From JAJPKK01 sp035311445 (lineage in GTDB: Bacteria > Pseudomonadota > Alphaproteobacteria > Rhizobiales > Xanthobacteraceae): a DNA stretch of 10,007 nt. This document shows positions 1 through 6,648 of this stretch, piece by piece; positions within the stretch are counted from its first letter, which is position 1; each line of letters begins with the position of its first letter. Position numbers and translations under genes: made by a program. Below the pieces are notes generated by a model. That model saw nothing but the letters and a program-made list of their open reading frames with translations, did no database searches and had not been told where the DNA came from. The stretch spans positions 1 to 10,007 of the forward strand of contig DATGCX010000370.1 of the NCBI GenBank assembly GCA_035311445.1. The letters run 5' to 3'.

Positions 1-75
1 TCAAATCGGCCCAGCGCAGGGAAGCCTTCAAATCGACCCAGCGCAGGGAAGCCTTCAAATCGACCCAGCGCGGGG
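1..75 (+). repeat. 27-bp in-frame tandem repeat encoding SNRPSAGKP
   Basis: Two nearly identical 27-base units (1-27 and 28-54, differing at one base) are followed by a third, degenerate copy from 55. Each full unit encodes nine residues, SNRPSAGKP, within the disordered part of the partial gene. The array probably continues upstream of the window. Shorter RPSAG/RPSGG variants persist to about base 195, consistent with expansion by slippage. Confidence 0.85.
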
Positions 76-603
76 ACCAGGCCTTCCGGCGGCGCCAAAC
101 GGGCGAGCGCTGGCGGCAAACGCCCGAGTGCAGGGGCAAGACCTTCCGGCGGCGGCGCCAGACGGCCCAGCGTTGCGAGCCGGCCTTCCGGGGGCGGCCG
201 GAGCTTCGGTGGGGGCGGTGGACGCGGCGGTTTCGCGGGCGGTGGCGGCGGCTTCCGCGGCGGCGGTGGCGGCGGCTTCCGCGGTGGCGGCGGCGGACGC
301 GGCGGTGGTGGACGTGGGGGCGGTGGGCGACGTTCCGACATCCTGCTCAAGCACGACATCACCCTTCTCGGCCACCTCGATAATGGCCTGGGTCTCTATC
401 GCTTCAGCTACAACGGCAGCGACAAGGCCTATGTCGGCGTGATAGCGCAGGAAGTCCAAGCGGTCGCGCCGCAGGCAGTTACGCGCGGCCACGACGGTTA
501 TCTGCGGGTGTTCTACGGCAAGCTCGGCGTGCCGTTCCAGACCTACGATCACTGGATCACGTCGGGGGCCCGGATCCCCGCGGTCGCGAACGGCCGACAC
601 TGA
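1..603 (+). CDS. Partial S74-type (tail-fibre chaperone-like) C-terminal domain protein with Gly/Arg-rich linker, 5' end outside window
   Basis: Reading frame 1 is open from the first base to a TGA at 601-603, giving 200 visible residues with no start codon in the window, so the N-terminus lies upstream. Residues 1-63 are low-complexity Asn/Arg/Pro/Ser/Ala/Gly sequence (SNRPSAGKP repeats). Residues 64-111 are almost pure Gly with Arg and a few Phe. From residue 112 the sequence becomes globular: SDILLKHDI, then LDNGLGLYRFSYNG, then VGVIAQEVQAV (145-155) and a YLRVFYGKLG ending. This order matches the peptidase S74 / intramolecular chaperone domain of phage tail spikes and endosialidases, where Ser and a Lys five residues on form the self-cleavage dyad; here these are S112 and K117. 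Chromosomal proteins ending this way are, to my recollection, common in Bradyrhizobium relatives and usually called tail fiber domain-containing. No phage genes are visible nearby. The domain call is fairly secure; whether it cleaves itself and where it acts are not known. Confidence 0.75.
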   Translation, partial: SNRPSAGKPSNRPSAGKPSNRPSAGTRPSGGAKRASAGGKRPSAGARPSGGGARRPSVASRPSGGGRSFGGGGGRGGFAGGGGGFRGGGGGGFRGGGGGRGGGGRGGGGRRSDILLKHDITLLGHLDNGLGLYRFSYNGSDKAYVGVIAQEVQAVAPQAVTRGHDGYLRVFYGKLGVPFQTYDHWITSGARIPAVANGRH

Positions 604-933
604 ATGCCCGATGTAAAAGGGGCTTCGGAGCAGGCCAAACAGGAGGGTGGAAACCATCAACGGCTGGCGCTGTCAGCGGTCCTCAGCGAGGGCAAATGTC
701 CGAGCGCCAAGCCGTCCTCCCTACGATAACTGTGATGCGGGGGGGCATTTGATTTTCCTCAAGGCGCTTGAAGTTGAAGCGCTTATGTACTTTACCAGTC
801 GCGGTCCCGGCTTCCCTCCTCCTACCTCAACGCTGGGGCCGCCCATCTGCACCCTGTCGTCTGGACAGCTTCACCTGTCTAGGTATCCCGTCAAATCAGC
901 TCGCGCAGTCGCGCAATGTCCATGGAGGCAACC
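604..933. other. Intergenic region without a convincing gene
   Basis: These 330 bases separate the S74-type gene from the small exported protein gene. Open frames here lack a ribosome binding site and recognisable protein character. A 6-bp inverted repeat lies at 764-769/777-782 with a 7-base loop; it is short and has no T-run. I could not find a well-spaced -35/-10 pair. The promoter of the next gene presumably lies in the last 150 bases. Confidence 0.6.
924..928 (+). promoter_or_regulatory. Ribosome binding site GGAGG deciding the start at 934
   Basis: GGAGG at 924-928 lies five bases before the ATG at 934. The in-frame ATG at 916 has no Shine-Dalgarno sequence in front of it and would place the GGAGG inside the coding region. 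The ATG at 934 is therefore the better start. Confidence 0.75.
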
Positions 934-1377
934 ATGCTGGGTTTCATTCGTGCAATAACGAGCCGTTCAGCCATTGTGGCCGCGGCCATCATGCTACTGG
1001 GCGTCCCCGCGCCCTCTCATGCGGAGACCGGCTCAGTCCGCATCAGTGTCGCCAAGGCCGGGTTTATCGTCGGCGTTGGCGGTGGCAGCGGTGTCCTGCA
1101 TTTCAAAGGCAGGAATTATCCGTTGAGCGTCAGCGGCATCGGCGTCGGCACGATCGGGGTAGCCGGTGCGGACATGGCGGGCCGGGTCTACAACTTGCGC
1201 ACACCGGCGGATATTGCGGGGACCTACACGACCGTCTCGGGCAGCATTGCGGTTGCGGGCGGGGTAAAGACCGCCCGACTGCAGAATGCGAACGGCGTCG
1301 TCATGGAATTACATGGAACGCAAGCTGGCTTTGAGGTGTCCCTCTCGTTAAGCGGGTTGACCGTGGCGCTGCGCTGA
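934..1377 (+). CDS. Small exported glycine-rich protein of unrecognised family
   Basis: The ORF encodes 147 residues from the ATG preceded by GGAGG (an in-frame ATG at 916 would add six). Residues 1-30 form a classical Sec signal peptide: short basic N-region with R6 and R11, a hydrophobic core (AIVAAAIMLLGV) and a likely signal peptidase I site after SHA at residue 30. The mature protein of about 117 residues is rich in Gly, Val and Ala with alternating hydrophobic residues, suggesting a beta-rich fold. Visible stretches include AGFIVGVGGGSGVLHFKGR, YPLSVSGIGVGTIG, YNLRTPADIAGTY and a C-terminal LSLSGLTVALR. There is no lipobox cysteine, transmembrane helix or catalytic motif, so a soluble periplasmic protein is most likely. 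The pattern is vaguely like small alphaproteobacterial envelope proteins, but I do not assign a family. Nothing suggests co-transcription with the decarboxylase 680 bases downstream. Confidence 0.75.
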   Translation: MLGFIRAITSRSAIVAAAIMLLGVPAPSHAETGSVRISVAKAGFIVGVGGGSGVLHFKGRNYPLSVSGIGVGTIGVAGADMAGRVYNLRTPADIAGTYTTVSGSIAVAGGVKTARLQNANGVVMELHGTQAGFEVSLSLSGLTVALR

Positions 1378-1400
1378 CCGCGGCCCGAGGAAGCGATGTA

Positions 1401-1448
1401 GCGAGTTCCGGGGGGCGATGGACGTGACCCATGCGCCGCGGAACTCGC
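1401..1448 (+). terminator. Strong hairpin downstream of the exported-protein gene, probable terminator
   Basis: A perfect 10-bp stem (1401-1410 GCGAGTTCCG with 1439-1448 CGGAACTCGC) encloses a second 8-bp stem (1414-1421 with 1429-1437, one bulged base at 1433) and a 7-base loop. It begins 23 bases after the stop codon at 1377. There is no T-run after it, so it is not a textbook intrinsic terminator; it could instead stabilise the mRNA 3' end. Confidence 0.5.
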
Positions 1449-1480
1449 GAGCAACTGCCAATTTCCTGATCTGGTCTCCA

Positions 1481-1517
1481 GATTTGACGCCGCCGCGCCC
1501 TCTCGCGGCGTCAAATC
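1481..1517. repeat. Perfect 13-bp inverted repeat
   Basis: GATTTGACGCCGC at 1481-1493 is the exact reverse complement of GCGGCGTCAAATC at 1505-1517, with an 11-base spacer. It follows the 1401-1448 hairpin by 32 bases. No T-run follows in either direction. It may be a second terminator-like structure, part of an intergenic palindromic repeat family, or an operator. Confidence 0.7.
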
Positions 1518-1823
1518 GGATGCCCAGGCTTGGGAGCGCATTCAGATATTCGAGCCGAGCAATGAAGATCCGTAGTGGAGTATACTAGAACGTTTTTAGA
1601 CGCTGGTTTTGACCGAAAATTTCTATCAAGTTTACCTGTTCGCATGCTCGATCTTAAGGAATAGATCTCGGGATGTTGTTTGGCCTTCATAATGGCGTTC
1701 ATTATTATGAGTTCACTCACCGTCGCAACCAGAGGTCACGACAATATCCGGACCCTGCTCATTTGGTGCCCTCCGTCGCAATCTGGTCGGCGAGCTTGCT
1801 TTAAAGAAATATACATTCTTCTG

Positions 1824-1836
1824 TGCGATTTGGCGC
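1824..1836 (+). repeat. 13-base direct repeat TGCGATTTGGCGC, copy 1
   Basis: The 13-mer TGCGATTTGGCGC here recurs exactly at 1912-1924, 88 bases downstream, both within the leader of the decarboxylase gene. Its last ten bases also recur at 8412-8421. A role as a regulator half-site is possible but unproven. Confidence 0.6.
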
Positions 1837-1911
1837 TTTGACAAAACTCAATGCCGAATACTGGCCTATCCACCTAATCTTATAGTCTCTCATGGCTCAG
1901 CCGGCCAACCT

Positions 1912-1924
1912 TGCGATTTGGCGC
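1912..1924 (+). repeat. 13-base direct repeat TGCGATTTGGCGC, copy 2
   Basis: This is an exact second copy of the 13-mer at 1824-1836. It lies 133 bases before the decarboxylase start codon and runs into GGCGCC and GCCGGC palindromic sequence. Confidence 0.6.
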
Positions 1925-2000
1925 CGGCGAGCACCGCAGAAGGGCGTGGGCGGAGGGTGGCATTTTTCGGGCCTTGGCCGATCAATTTCGAGGCTTCTCA

Positions 2001-2026
2001 CGGAACATTATGCAACTAATGTTCCG
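2001..2026. promoter_or_regulatory. Perfect 10-bp inverted repeat upstream of the decarboxylase, candidate operator
   Basis: CGGAACATTA at 2001-2010 is the exact reverse complement of TAATGTTCCG at 2017-2026, with a 6-base spacer (TGCAAC). It ends 31 bases before the ATG at 2058 and 17 bases before the Shine-Dalgarno sequence. Length, symmetry and spacing fit the binding site of a dimeric transcription factor. In RNA it would also form a 10-bp stem with a 6-base loop just upstream of the ribosome binding site. No U-run follows, so an attenuator is less likely. I do not recognise the cognate regulator, and no regulator gene is encoded in the window. Confidence 0.6.
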
Positions 2027-2043
2027 GTCTAAAAGTATGAAAC

Positions 2044-2051
2044 AGGGGAGG
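2044..2051 (+). promoter_or_regulatory. Ribosome binding site AGGGGAGG deciding the start at 2058
   Basis: AGGGGAGG lies six bases before the ATG at 2058, a strong Shine-Dalgarno sequence at ideal spacing. The open frame runs upstream to a TTG at 1911. That start has no comparable ribosome binding site and would place the 2001-2026 palindrome and this purine tract inside the coding region. Confidence 0.8.
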
Positions 2052-2057
2052 AAACAT

Positions 2058-4796
2058 ATGTCTGAGGCGCGTAATCGCCATCCAGCTCGGATTGATCAAC
2101 TTTTTGCGGGTCCTGGCGCGCGGGCTGACCAGTGGCGAAATCTGGTCCAATTGGCCGAAGCCTGGTCCAACGGTTCAGGAACCCGGCAAAAGTTTGAGGA
2201 AACGCTTGCCGAAATGACGGCGACCGAAGAATTCCACGCTTATCCCGGCTTGCGGCTGATGAGGGCGCTACGCGACCGTGCCGCCGCAAACGACGCGTCT
2301 GCGACGGCAGCCCTTGCCCGCCGTATTACCCGCGCTCTGCTTACCCGATCGTTTCGTCAAAGTGCCGGCGATTGGGACACGGATGAAGAAGGCGAGGGCG
2401 TGACCGCGGATGTACTGCCGCCCACCCTTGGACGCCCGGACGCGAACCGACCCTATTTCGAGATCTTGATTGTCACCGGTGCGCCGGCCGCGCGTTGGGC
2501 CGCTCTCGCCTCGGAATGGCGCAGACTTCGCCGGCCGCTCGATCCGTTCGTCTATGAACCGGTGTTCGTCGGCGGTTTTGAGGACGCATTCTGCGCGACG
2601 TTGCTCAATCCGGACCTTGCGGCTGTAGTTATCCACGAAGGCTTCCCCTTCCGTTCACGGCATGATGCGCCGGTCCTGCGAGCGCTCACCGAGGCCGCAG
2701 ACCAACGTGAAGGCGGAGAAGTCTCCGCATTGCGTTTGGCGCAGGTGCTGAAGCGAGTACGGCCGGAACTCGATCTTTATCTTGTGTCAAACGGAGCAGT
2801 CGAGGAGATCGCCGGGGATCCAAAGGCGAGTGCGGTGCGTCGCGTCTTCTATGCGGTGGAGGAACTGCTGGAATTGCACCTTGCGATCCTTGAAGGGGTG
2901 CAGGCGCGATACGACACGCCATTTTTTGACAATTTGAAGAAATACGCACAGCGGCCAATCGGTACGTTCCACGCACTGCCGATCGCACGCGGCAAGTCGA
3001 TCTTCAAATCCGACTGGATCCGCGACATGGGTGAATTCTACGGGCCCACCCTCTTCCTGGCCGAGAGCAGCGCGACCACCGGCGGGCTCGACAGCCTGCT
3101 GGAGCCAACAGGCAATATCAAGAAAGCGCAGGAAATGGCCGCGCGCGCGTTTGGCGCGGACCACGTCTTCTTTGTTACCAATGGTACGTCCACGTCAAAC
3201 AAGATGGCGGTGCAGGCGCTGGTAGGCCCCGGCGACATCGTGATCGTCGATCGCAACTGCCATAAATCCCATCACTATGGACTCGTGCTGGGCGGCGCGC
3301 AGCCGCTTTACGTCGAGGCGTTCCCGATGACGGAATACTCGATGTATGGCGCGGTGCCGCTTCGCACGATCAAGCAGGCGCTGTTGAACCTGAAGGCGGA
3401 GGGCAGGTTGCATCGCGCCAAGATGGTGGACCCGACGAATTGTACGTTCGATGGCCACATCTACAACACACGGCGGGTGATGGACGAGTGCCTGGCGATC
3501 AAGCCAGACCTGATTTTCCTCTGGGACGAGGCATGGTTCGGATTCGCGCGTTTCTCCCCATTCCTCCGGCCGCGCACCGCGATGGGTGCGGCCAACGATA
3601 TTGAGGCCTGGTTGCATGACCCGAAGTCAGTGGCCGAGTATGAAAAGCAGCGGGCCGAACTCGGCGACAATCCATCAAACGATACTCTGCTGAACGCGCG
3701 CCTGATCCCTGATCCACGCAAGGTCAAGCTGCGGGTTTACCAGACGAATTCCACGCACAAGTCGATGTCGGCGCTGCGCCAGGGCTCCATGTTGTTTGTG
3801 AAGGACGTGGAATTCCATACTGTCGAAGCGCAATTCCGCGAGGCGGTGTTTACACATGCCTCCACCAGTCCCAACCAGCAGCTGATTGCCAGCCTCGATG
3901 TGGCGCGGCGGCAGATGGAACTGGAGGGATACGGCCTTGTGCATAACGCCATCGAAGTCGCACTGGCCGTCCGCCAAGCGGTCGCGGAGCACCCGCTGAT
4001 CTCGAAGTATTTCACTATTCTTGGTGCCGATAAGATGGTTCCGGCGGAATTTCGCCAGAGTGGTTTCGTCGATTACCTCGACCCCAAGACGAACTGGGCC
4101 GTAGCGCGTCAGAGCCTACAAGAGGATGAGTTCTGCCTCGATCCCACCCGAATGACGCTGGTTTGCGGTACCGCAGGCTTTGATGGCACGCAATTCAAAG
4201 GAATCCTGGCGAGTCGCTACAACATCCAGCTCAACAAGACGTCGCGGAACTCTGTTCTCCTGCAATCCAATATCAACAACACGCGTAGTGACATCGCGCA
4301 CCTGATCCGTGTGCTGGTGGAGATCAGCCGCGAAATCGACCAACGCCTGGCCCAGGGAGGACCCAACGTTCGTCAGGAATTCGACGCGCGGGTGAAGAGC
4401 CTCATGACCGACGTGCCCGATCTGCCGAACTTCTCACATTTCCATGAAGCGTTCCGCAAGGACGCCGGCAGCCGGACAAATGAAGGCGATATCCGTAGCG
4501 GATTCTACGCCGCCTATGATACGGCCGGGTGCGAATACATCCGGCTTCGTGATCCGGAGATCGATCGGCGTCTGAAAGACGGTCCGGATCTCGTCTCGGC
4601 CAACTTTGTCATTCCTTATCCACCTGGCTTCCCCATCATGGTGCCGGGCCAGGTGATCACGCAGGAAACGATCGACTTCATGCGCAAGCTCGACGTCAAA
4701 GAGATCCATGGTTACGACGCCGCCGAGGGGTTGAAGCTTGTGCGCACCGATGCGCTTGCGAAACGCATCGACGGCGCCGCGAAACGCGCCGCATGA
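2058..4796 (+). CDS. Orn/Lys/Arg decarboxylase family PLP enzyme, long (912-residue) form, substrate unknown
   Basis: This is a cytoplasmic fold-I PLP decarboxylase of 912 residues. It is longer than enterobacterial LdcI/SpeF/AdiA (about 710-755) and nearer the long type typified, as I recall, by Mycobacterium tuberculosis Rv2531c. Order: a helical N-terminal extension (about 1-115); a receiver-like wing domain from PYFEILIVTG (132) to about 275; the PLP domain from about 285; a C-terminal domain with IPYPPGFPIMVPGQ from residue 852. Active-site landmarks are TNGTSTSNK (374-382, phosphate binding), H402 in NCHKSHHYG (ring stacking), D490 and W493 in WDEAW (pyridine nitrogen), and K568 in STHKSMSALRQGSM (Schiff base). 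Enterobacterial enzymes read STHKLLAAFSQASM around the lysine. The start is fixed by AGGGGAGG. The aspT-like gene begins 65 bases after the stop with no obvious terminator between, suggesting co-transcription. The family removes the alpha-carboxyl of a basic amino acid, consuming a proton. Lysine, ornithine or arginine cannot be chosen from sequence. Confidence 0.9.
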   Translation: MSEARNRHPARIDQLFAGPGARADQWRNLVQLAEAWSNGSGTRQKFEETLAEMTATEEFHAYPGLRLMRALRDRAAANDASATAALARRITRALLTRSFRQSAGDWDTDEEGEGVTADVLPPTLGRPDANRPYFEILIVTGAPAARWAALASEWRRLRRPLDPFVYEPVFVGGFEDAFCATLLNPDLAAVVIHEGFPFRSRHDAPVLRALTEAADQREGGEVSALRLAQVLKRVRPELDLYLVSNGAVEEIAGDPKASAVRRVFYAVEELLELHLAILEGVQARYDTPFFDNLKKYAQRPIGTFHALPIARGKSIFKSDWIRDMGEFYGPTLFLAESSATTGGLDSLLEPTGNIKKAQEMAARAFGADHVFFVTNGTSTSNKMAVQALVGPGDIVIVDRNCHKSHHYGLVLGGAQPLYVEAFPMTEYSMYGAVPLRTIKQALLNLKAEGRLHRAKMVDPTNCTFDGHIYNTRRVMDECLAIKPDLIFLWDEAWFGFARFSPFLRPRTAMGAANDIEAWLHDPKSVAEYEKQRAELGDNPSNDTLLNARLIPDPRKVKLRVYQTNSTHKSMSALRQGSMLFVKDVEFHTVEAQFREAVFTHASTSPNQQLIASLDVARRQMELEGYGLVHNAIEVALAVRQAVAEHPLISKYFTILGADKMVPAEFRQSGFVDYLDPKTNWAVARQSLQEDEFCLDPTRMTLVCGTAGFDGTQFKGILASRYNIQLNKTSRNSVLLQSNINNTRSDIAHLIRVLVEISREIDQRLAQGGPNVRQEFDARVKSLMTDVPDLPNFSHFHEAFRKDAGSRTNEGDIRSGFYAAYDTAGCEYIRLRDPEIDRRLKDGPDLVSANFVIPYPPGFPIMVPGQVITQETIDFMRKLDVKEIHGYDAAEGLKLVRTDALAKRIDGAAKRAA

Positions 4797-4861
4797 ACGT
4801 TTTCGCAACGCAAATGCCGCCGGCAGTCCATCGTTATCGTATCGCATGAACGGGTGATGTC

Positions 4862-6553
4862 ATGATCGACTGGTTCGTCAGTACGCTTCGAAGCTATCCG
4901 GAAATCGCCATCTTCCTGTCCTTGGCTCTCGGATATTACTTTGGCTCATTCACCTACAAGGGCCTCGGCCTTGGGGCGGTGACCGCGACGCTGATTGCCG
5001 CGGTGATCATCGGCCAGATTGGGATCACGGTTTCGGGGCCGCTCAAACCGTTTTTTTTCCTGATGTTCCTGTTCGCCATCGGCTACGCGGTGGGGCCGCA
5101 GTTCGTGCGCGGAATCGCGTCCGATGGGCTTCCGCAGGCGATATTTGCCGCGGTGGTTTGCGTGTTCTGTCTTGCGGCCCCCTATATCGGCGCCATGATC
5201 GCCGGCTATGACGTCGGCTCGGCTGCGGGACTCTATGCGGGTTCGCAGACGATCTCGGCGTCGATGGGCCTTGCGACCGATGCGATCAACCGCCTCGGTT
5301 TATCGCCTGAAGAAACCAAGAAACTGCTGGATGGGATGCCGGTCGCCTACGCCGTCACCTACATCTTCGGCACGGTCGGATCCGCAGTTGTTATTGCCCT
5401 ATTAGGCCCAGCGCTGCTCGGCATCGATCTCGAGGCCGCCTGCAAGCGCTACGAAGAAAAGCACGGGGGCAAGAAAGAATTGGGCGGTCCGGGTACGGCC
5501 TGGCGCAAATTCGATTTGCGCGCATTCCGCGTCCGGGAGGGCGGGCGTGCGGTTGGCAAGACCGTACAAGAAGCTGAGGCGCTGCTTCCCGAGCACCGGG
5601 TGTTCATCCAACGCATTCGACGCGGCGACAAGATGATCGATGCGACGTCAGAGACGGTGATCCAGGCCGGGGACGTCGTGGCAGTGGCCGGCCGGCGCGA
5701 GGTACTGGTGAACCTGGTCGGTACTGCGGCGGAAGAAGTTGACGATCGCGAGCTGCTCGCAGTGCCAGTGGAGGGTGTCGACGTCTACGTGACCAGCAAG
5801 GAAGCCGACGGAAAGACATTGGAGGAGTTGGCGCAATCCCCAGGAGCGCGCGGCGTGTTTCTGCGAAAGATCACCCGCGGAGCGACAGCGACCGACATCC
5901 CTATTCTCGCGGAAACGCAGTTGCAGCGGGGCGATATCGTTAGCCTCGTCGGACGTACGCAAGACGTCGCGGCAACGACCAAAGTGCTGGGTCATCCAGA
6001 CCGGGTGACGGACGTGGCCGATGTGGCCTTTATTGGCGCGGCAATCGCGATCGGCGCGCTGGTCGGCGCGGTGGTCTACAAGATCGGCAGCGTGCCTCTT
6101 ACCCTGTCGACCTCCGGTGGCGCGTTGATTGCTGGCATCTTCTTCGGGTGGCTGCGCTCGGTGAAACCGACGTTCGGGCGGATTCCGTCCCCCACGGTGT
6201 GGTTCATGAATTCGGTCGGCCTGAACGTGTTCATTGCCATCGTCGGCATCGCGTCCGGGCCGGGGTTTGTCGCCGGCCTGCAACAACTCGGCTTCAGCCT
6301 GTTCCTCTGGGGCGCCGTTGTTACGACGGTGCCGCTGATACTGGCGATGTACATGGGAAAATACCTGTTCCGCTTTGACGACGCCATTGTGCTGGGGTGC
6401 TGCTCCGGCGCGCGCACGACGACGGCCTCGCTCGGCATGGTCAATGACCGTGCCAAAAGTCAGATTCCGGGGCTTGGCTACACGGTGACCTACGCCGTCG
6501 GAAACACCCTGCTGACGATCTGGGGAATGGTCATCGTCATGTTGATGACCTAG
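4862..6553 (+). CDS. aspT: Aspartate:alanine antiporter (AAEx family, AspT)
   Basis: This 563-residue inner-membrane exchanger has the full AspT layout: a hydrophobic N-terminal half (about residues 10-190), two cytoplasmic TrkA-C/RCK_C-type domains (about 215-290 and 300-378), and a hydrophobic C-terminal half (about 386-563). The two membrane halves each carry the family repeat motif, GLYAGSQTISASMGLATDA at 123-141 and GCCSGARTTTASLGMVNDR at 512-530. The latter is followed by GYTVTYAVGNTLLTIWG. In the known system (Tetragenococcus) AspT imports aspartate in exchange for alanine and moves net charge, building membrane potential while the partner decarboxylase consumes a proton. Length is close to Tetragenococcus AspT (about 543). 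The start is ATG 4862 with a modest GGTGAT-type Shine-Dalgarno sequence; an ATG at 4847 reaches a stop after three codons. The aspartate decarboxylase gene begins 95 bases downstream. Specificity for Asp/Ala is inferred from that neighbour and the family motifs. Confidence 0.88.
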   Translation: MIDWFVSTLRSYPEIAIFLSLALGYYFGSFTYKGLGLGAVTATLIAAVIIGQIGITVSGPLKPFFFLMFLFAIGYAVGPQFVRGIASDGLPQAIFAAVVCVFCLAAPYIGAMIAGYDVGSAAGLYAGSQTISASMGLATDAINRLGLSPEETKKLLDGMPVAYAVTYIFGTVGSAVVIALLGPALLGIDLEAACKRYEEKHGGKKELGGPGTAWRKFDLRAFRVREGGRAVGKTVQEAEALLPEHRVFIQRIRRGDKMIDATSETVIQAGDVVAVAGRREVLVNLVGTAAEEVDDRELLAVPVEGVDVYVTSKEADGKTLEELAQSPGARGVFLRKITRGATATDIPILAETQLQRGDIVSLVGRTQDVAATTKVLGHPDRVTDVADVAFIGAAIAIGALVGAVVYKIGSVPLTLSTSGGALIAGIFFGWLRSVKPTFGRIPSPTVWFMNSVGLNVFIAIVGIASGPGFVAGLQQLGFSLFLWGAVVTTVPLILAMYMGKYLFRFDDAIVLGCCSGARTTTASLGMVNDRAKSQIPGLGYTVTYAVGNTLLTIWGMVIVMLMT

Positions 6554-6631
6554 ACGCGAAAGGCGGAAGATCGACCTACGCGACGGGCGCACTGATCCAC
6601 CGTAATTGTCCTTCTCTGGGCTGAACACCGT

Positions 6632-6637
6632 TATAAT
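6632..6637 (+). promoter_or_regulatory. TATAAT hexamer immediately before the aspD ribosome binding site
   Basis: A perfect -10 consensus TATAAT lies 11 bases before the aspD start codon and abuts its Shine-Dalgarno sequence. The best -35 match is TTGTCC at 6606-6611 (four of six), with a 20-base spacer, longer than usual. A start site about seven bases downstream would remove the Shine-Dalgarno sequence and leave an almost leaderless mRNA. It may be chance. Confidence 0.25.
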
Positions 6638-6642
6638 GGGAG
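6638..6642 (+). promoter_or_regulatory. Ribosome binding site GGGAG for aspD
   Basis: GGGAG lies six bases before the ATG at 6649, which is good Shine-Dalgarno spacing. It supports this start for the aspartate decarboxylase. Confidence 0.65.
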
Positions 6643-6648
6643 CAAGTC

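Larger units (their letters stand above)
1518..2000. other. Long, AT-richer non-coding leader upstream of the decarboxylase operon
   Basis: This stretch has no supported gene and is clearly richer in A/T than the flanking coding DNA, especially 1550-1900, as expected for a promoter region. Possible elements are weak. TATACT at 1581-1586 lies in the palindrome AGTATACT but has no matching -35. TTGACA at 1838-1843 is a perfect -35 hexamer but has no good -10 at 16-18 bases. A 13-base direct repeat is listed separately. The promoter of the decarboxylase is expected here or in 1911-2000. Confidence 0.5.

Noticed and set aside
1..75. Possible CRISPR array
   Set aside because: The 27-base units are directly adjacent with no spacers, stay in frame and encode a peptide repeat.
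128..442. Plus-strand open frame of 104 codons in a second frame
   Set aside because: It overlaps the frame-1 S74-type gene and encodes Ala/Val low-complexity sequence produced by the GGC-rich repeats.
55..660. Minus-strand open frame of 201 codons
   Set aside because: It is antisense to the S74-type gene. Its Ala/Thr-rich translation is the mirror of the Gly/Arg-rich coding repeats, and it has no domain character.
647..1334. Two overlapping plus-strand open frames (647-958 and 768-1334)
   Set aside because: Neither has a ribosome binding site or protein-like composition. The second overlaps the signal-peptide protein in another frame and is Arg/His/Cys-rich, as out-of-frame GC-rich sequence usually is.
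1511..1720. Minus-strand open frame of 69 codons in the long intergenic region
   Set aside because: No ribosome binding site or family resemblance, and it runs into one arm of the 1481-1517 inverted repeat.
1838..1886. Promoter with TTGACA at 1838-1843 and TATAGT at 1881-1886
   Set aside because: The hexamers are separated by 37 bases, far beyond the usual 16-18, and no better -10 lies at the right distance from either.
1911..2057. N-terminal extension of the decarboxylase from a TTG at 1911 (49 extra residues)
   Set aside because: There is no Shine-Dalgarno sequence at the TTG. The ATG at 2058 has AGGGGAGG at six bases, and the extension would run through a perfect palindrome and read as basic low-complexity sequence.
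5648..6628. Long minus-strand open frame of 326 codons
   Set aside because: It lies almost wholly antisense to aspT, is Arg/His-rich and has no recognisable motif. Long antisense frames are expected in GC-rich genes.
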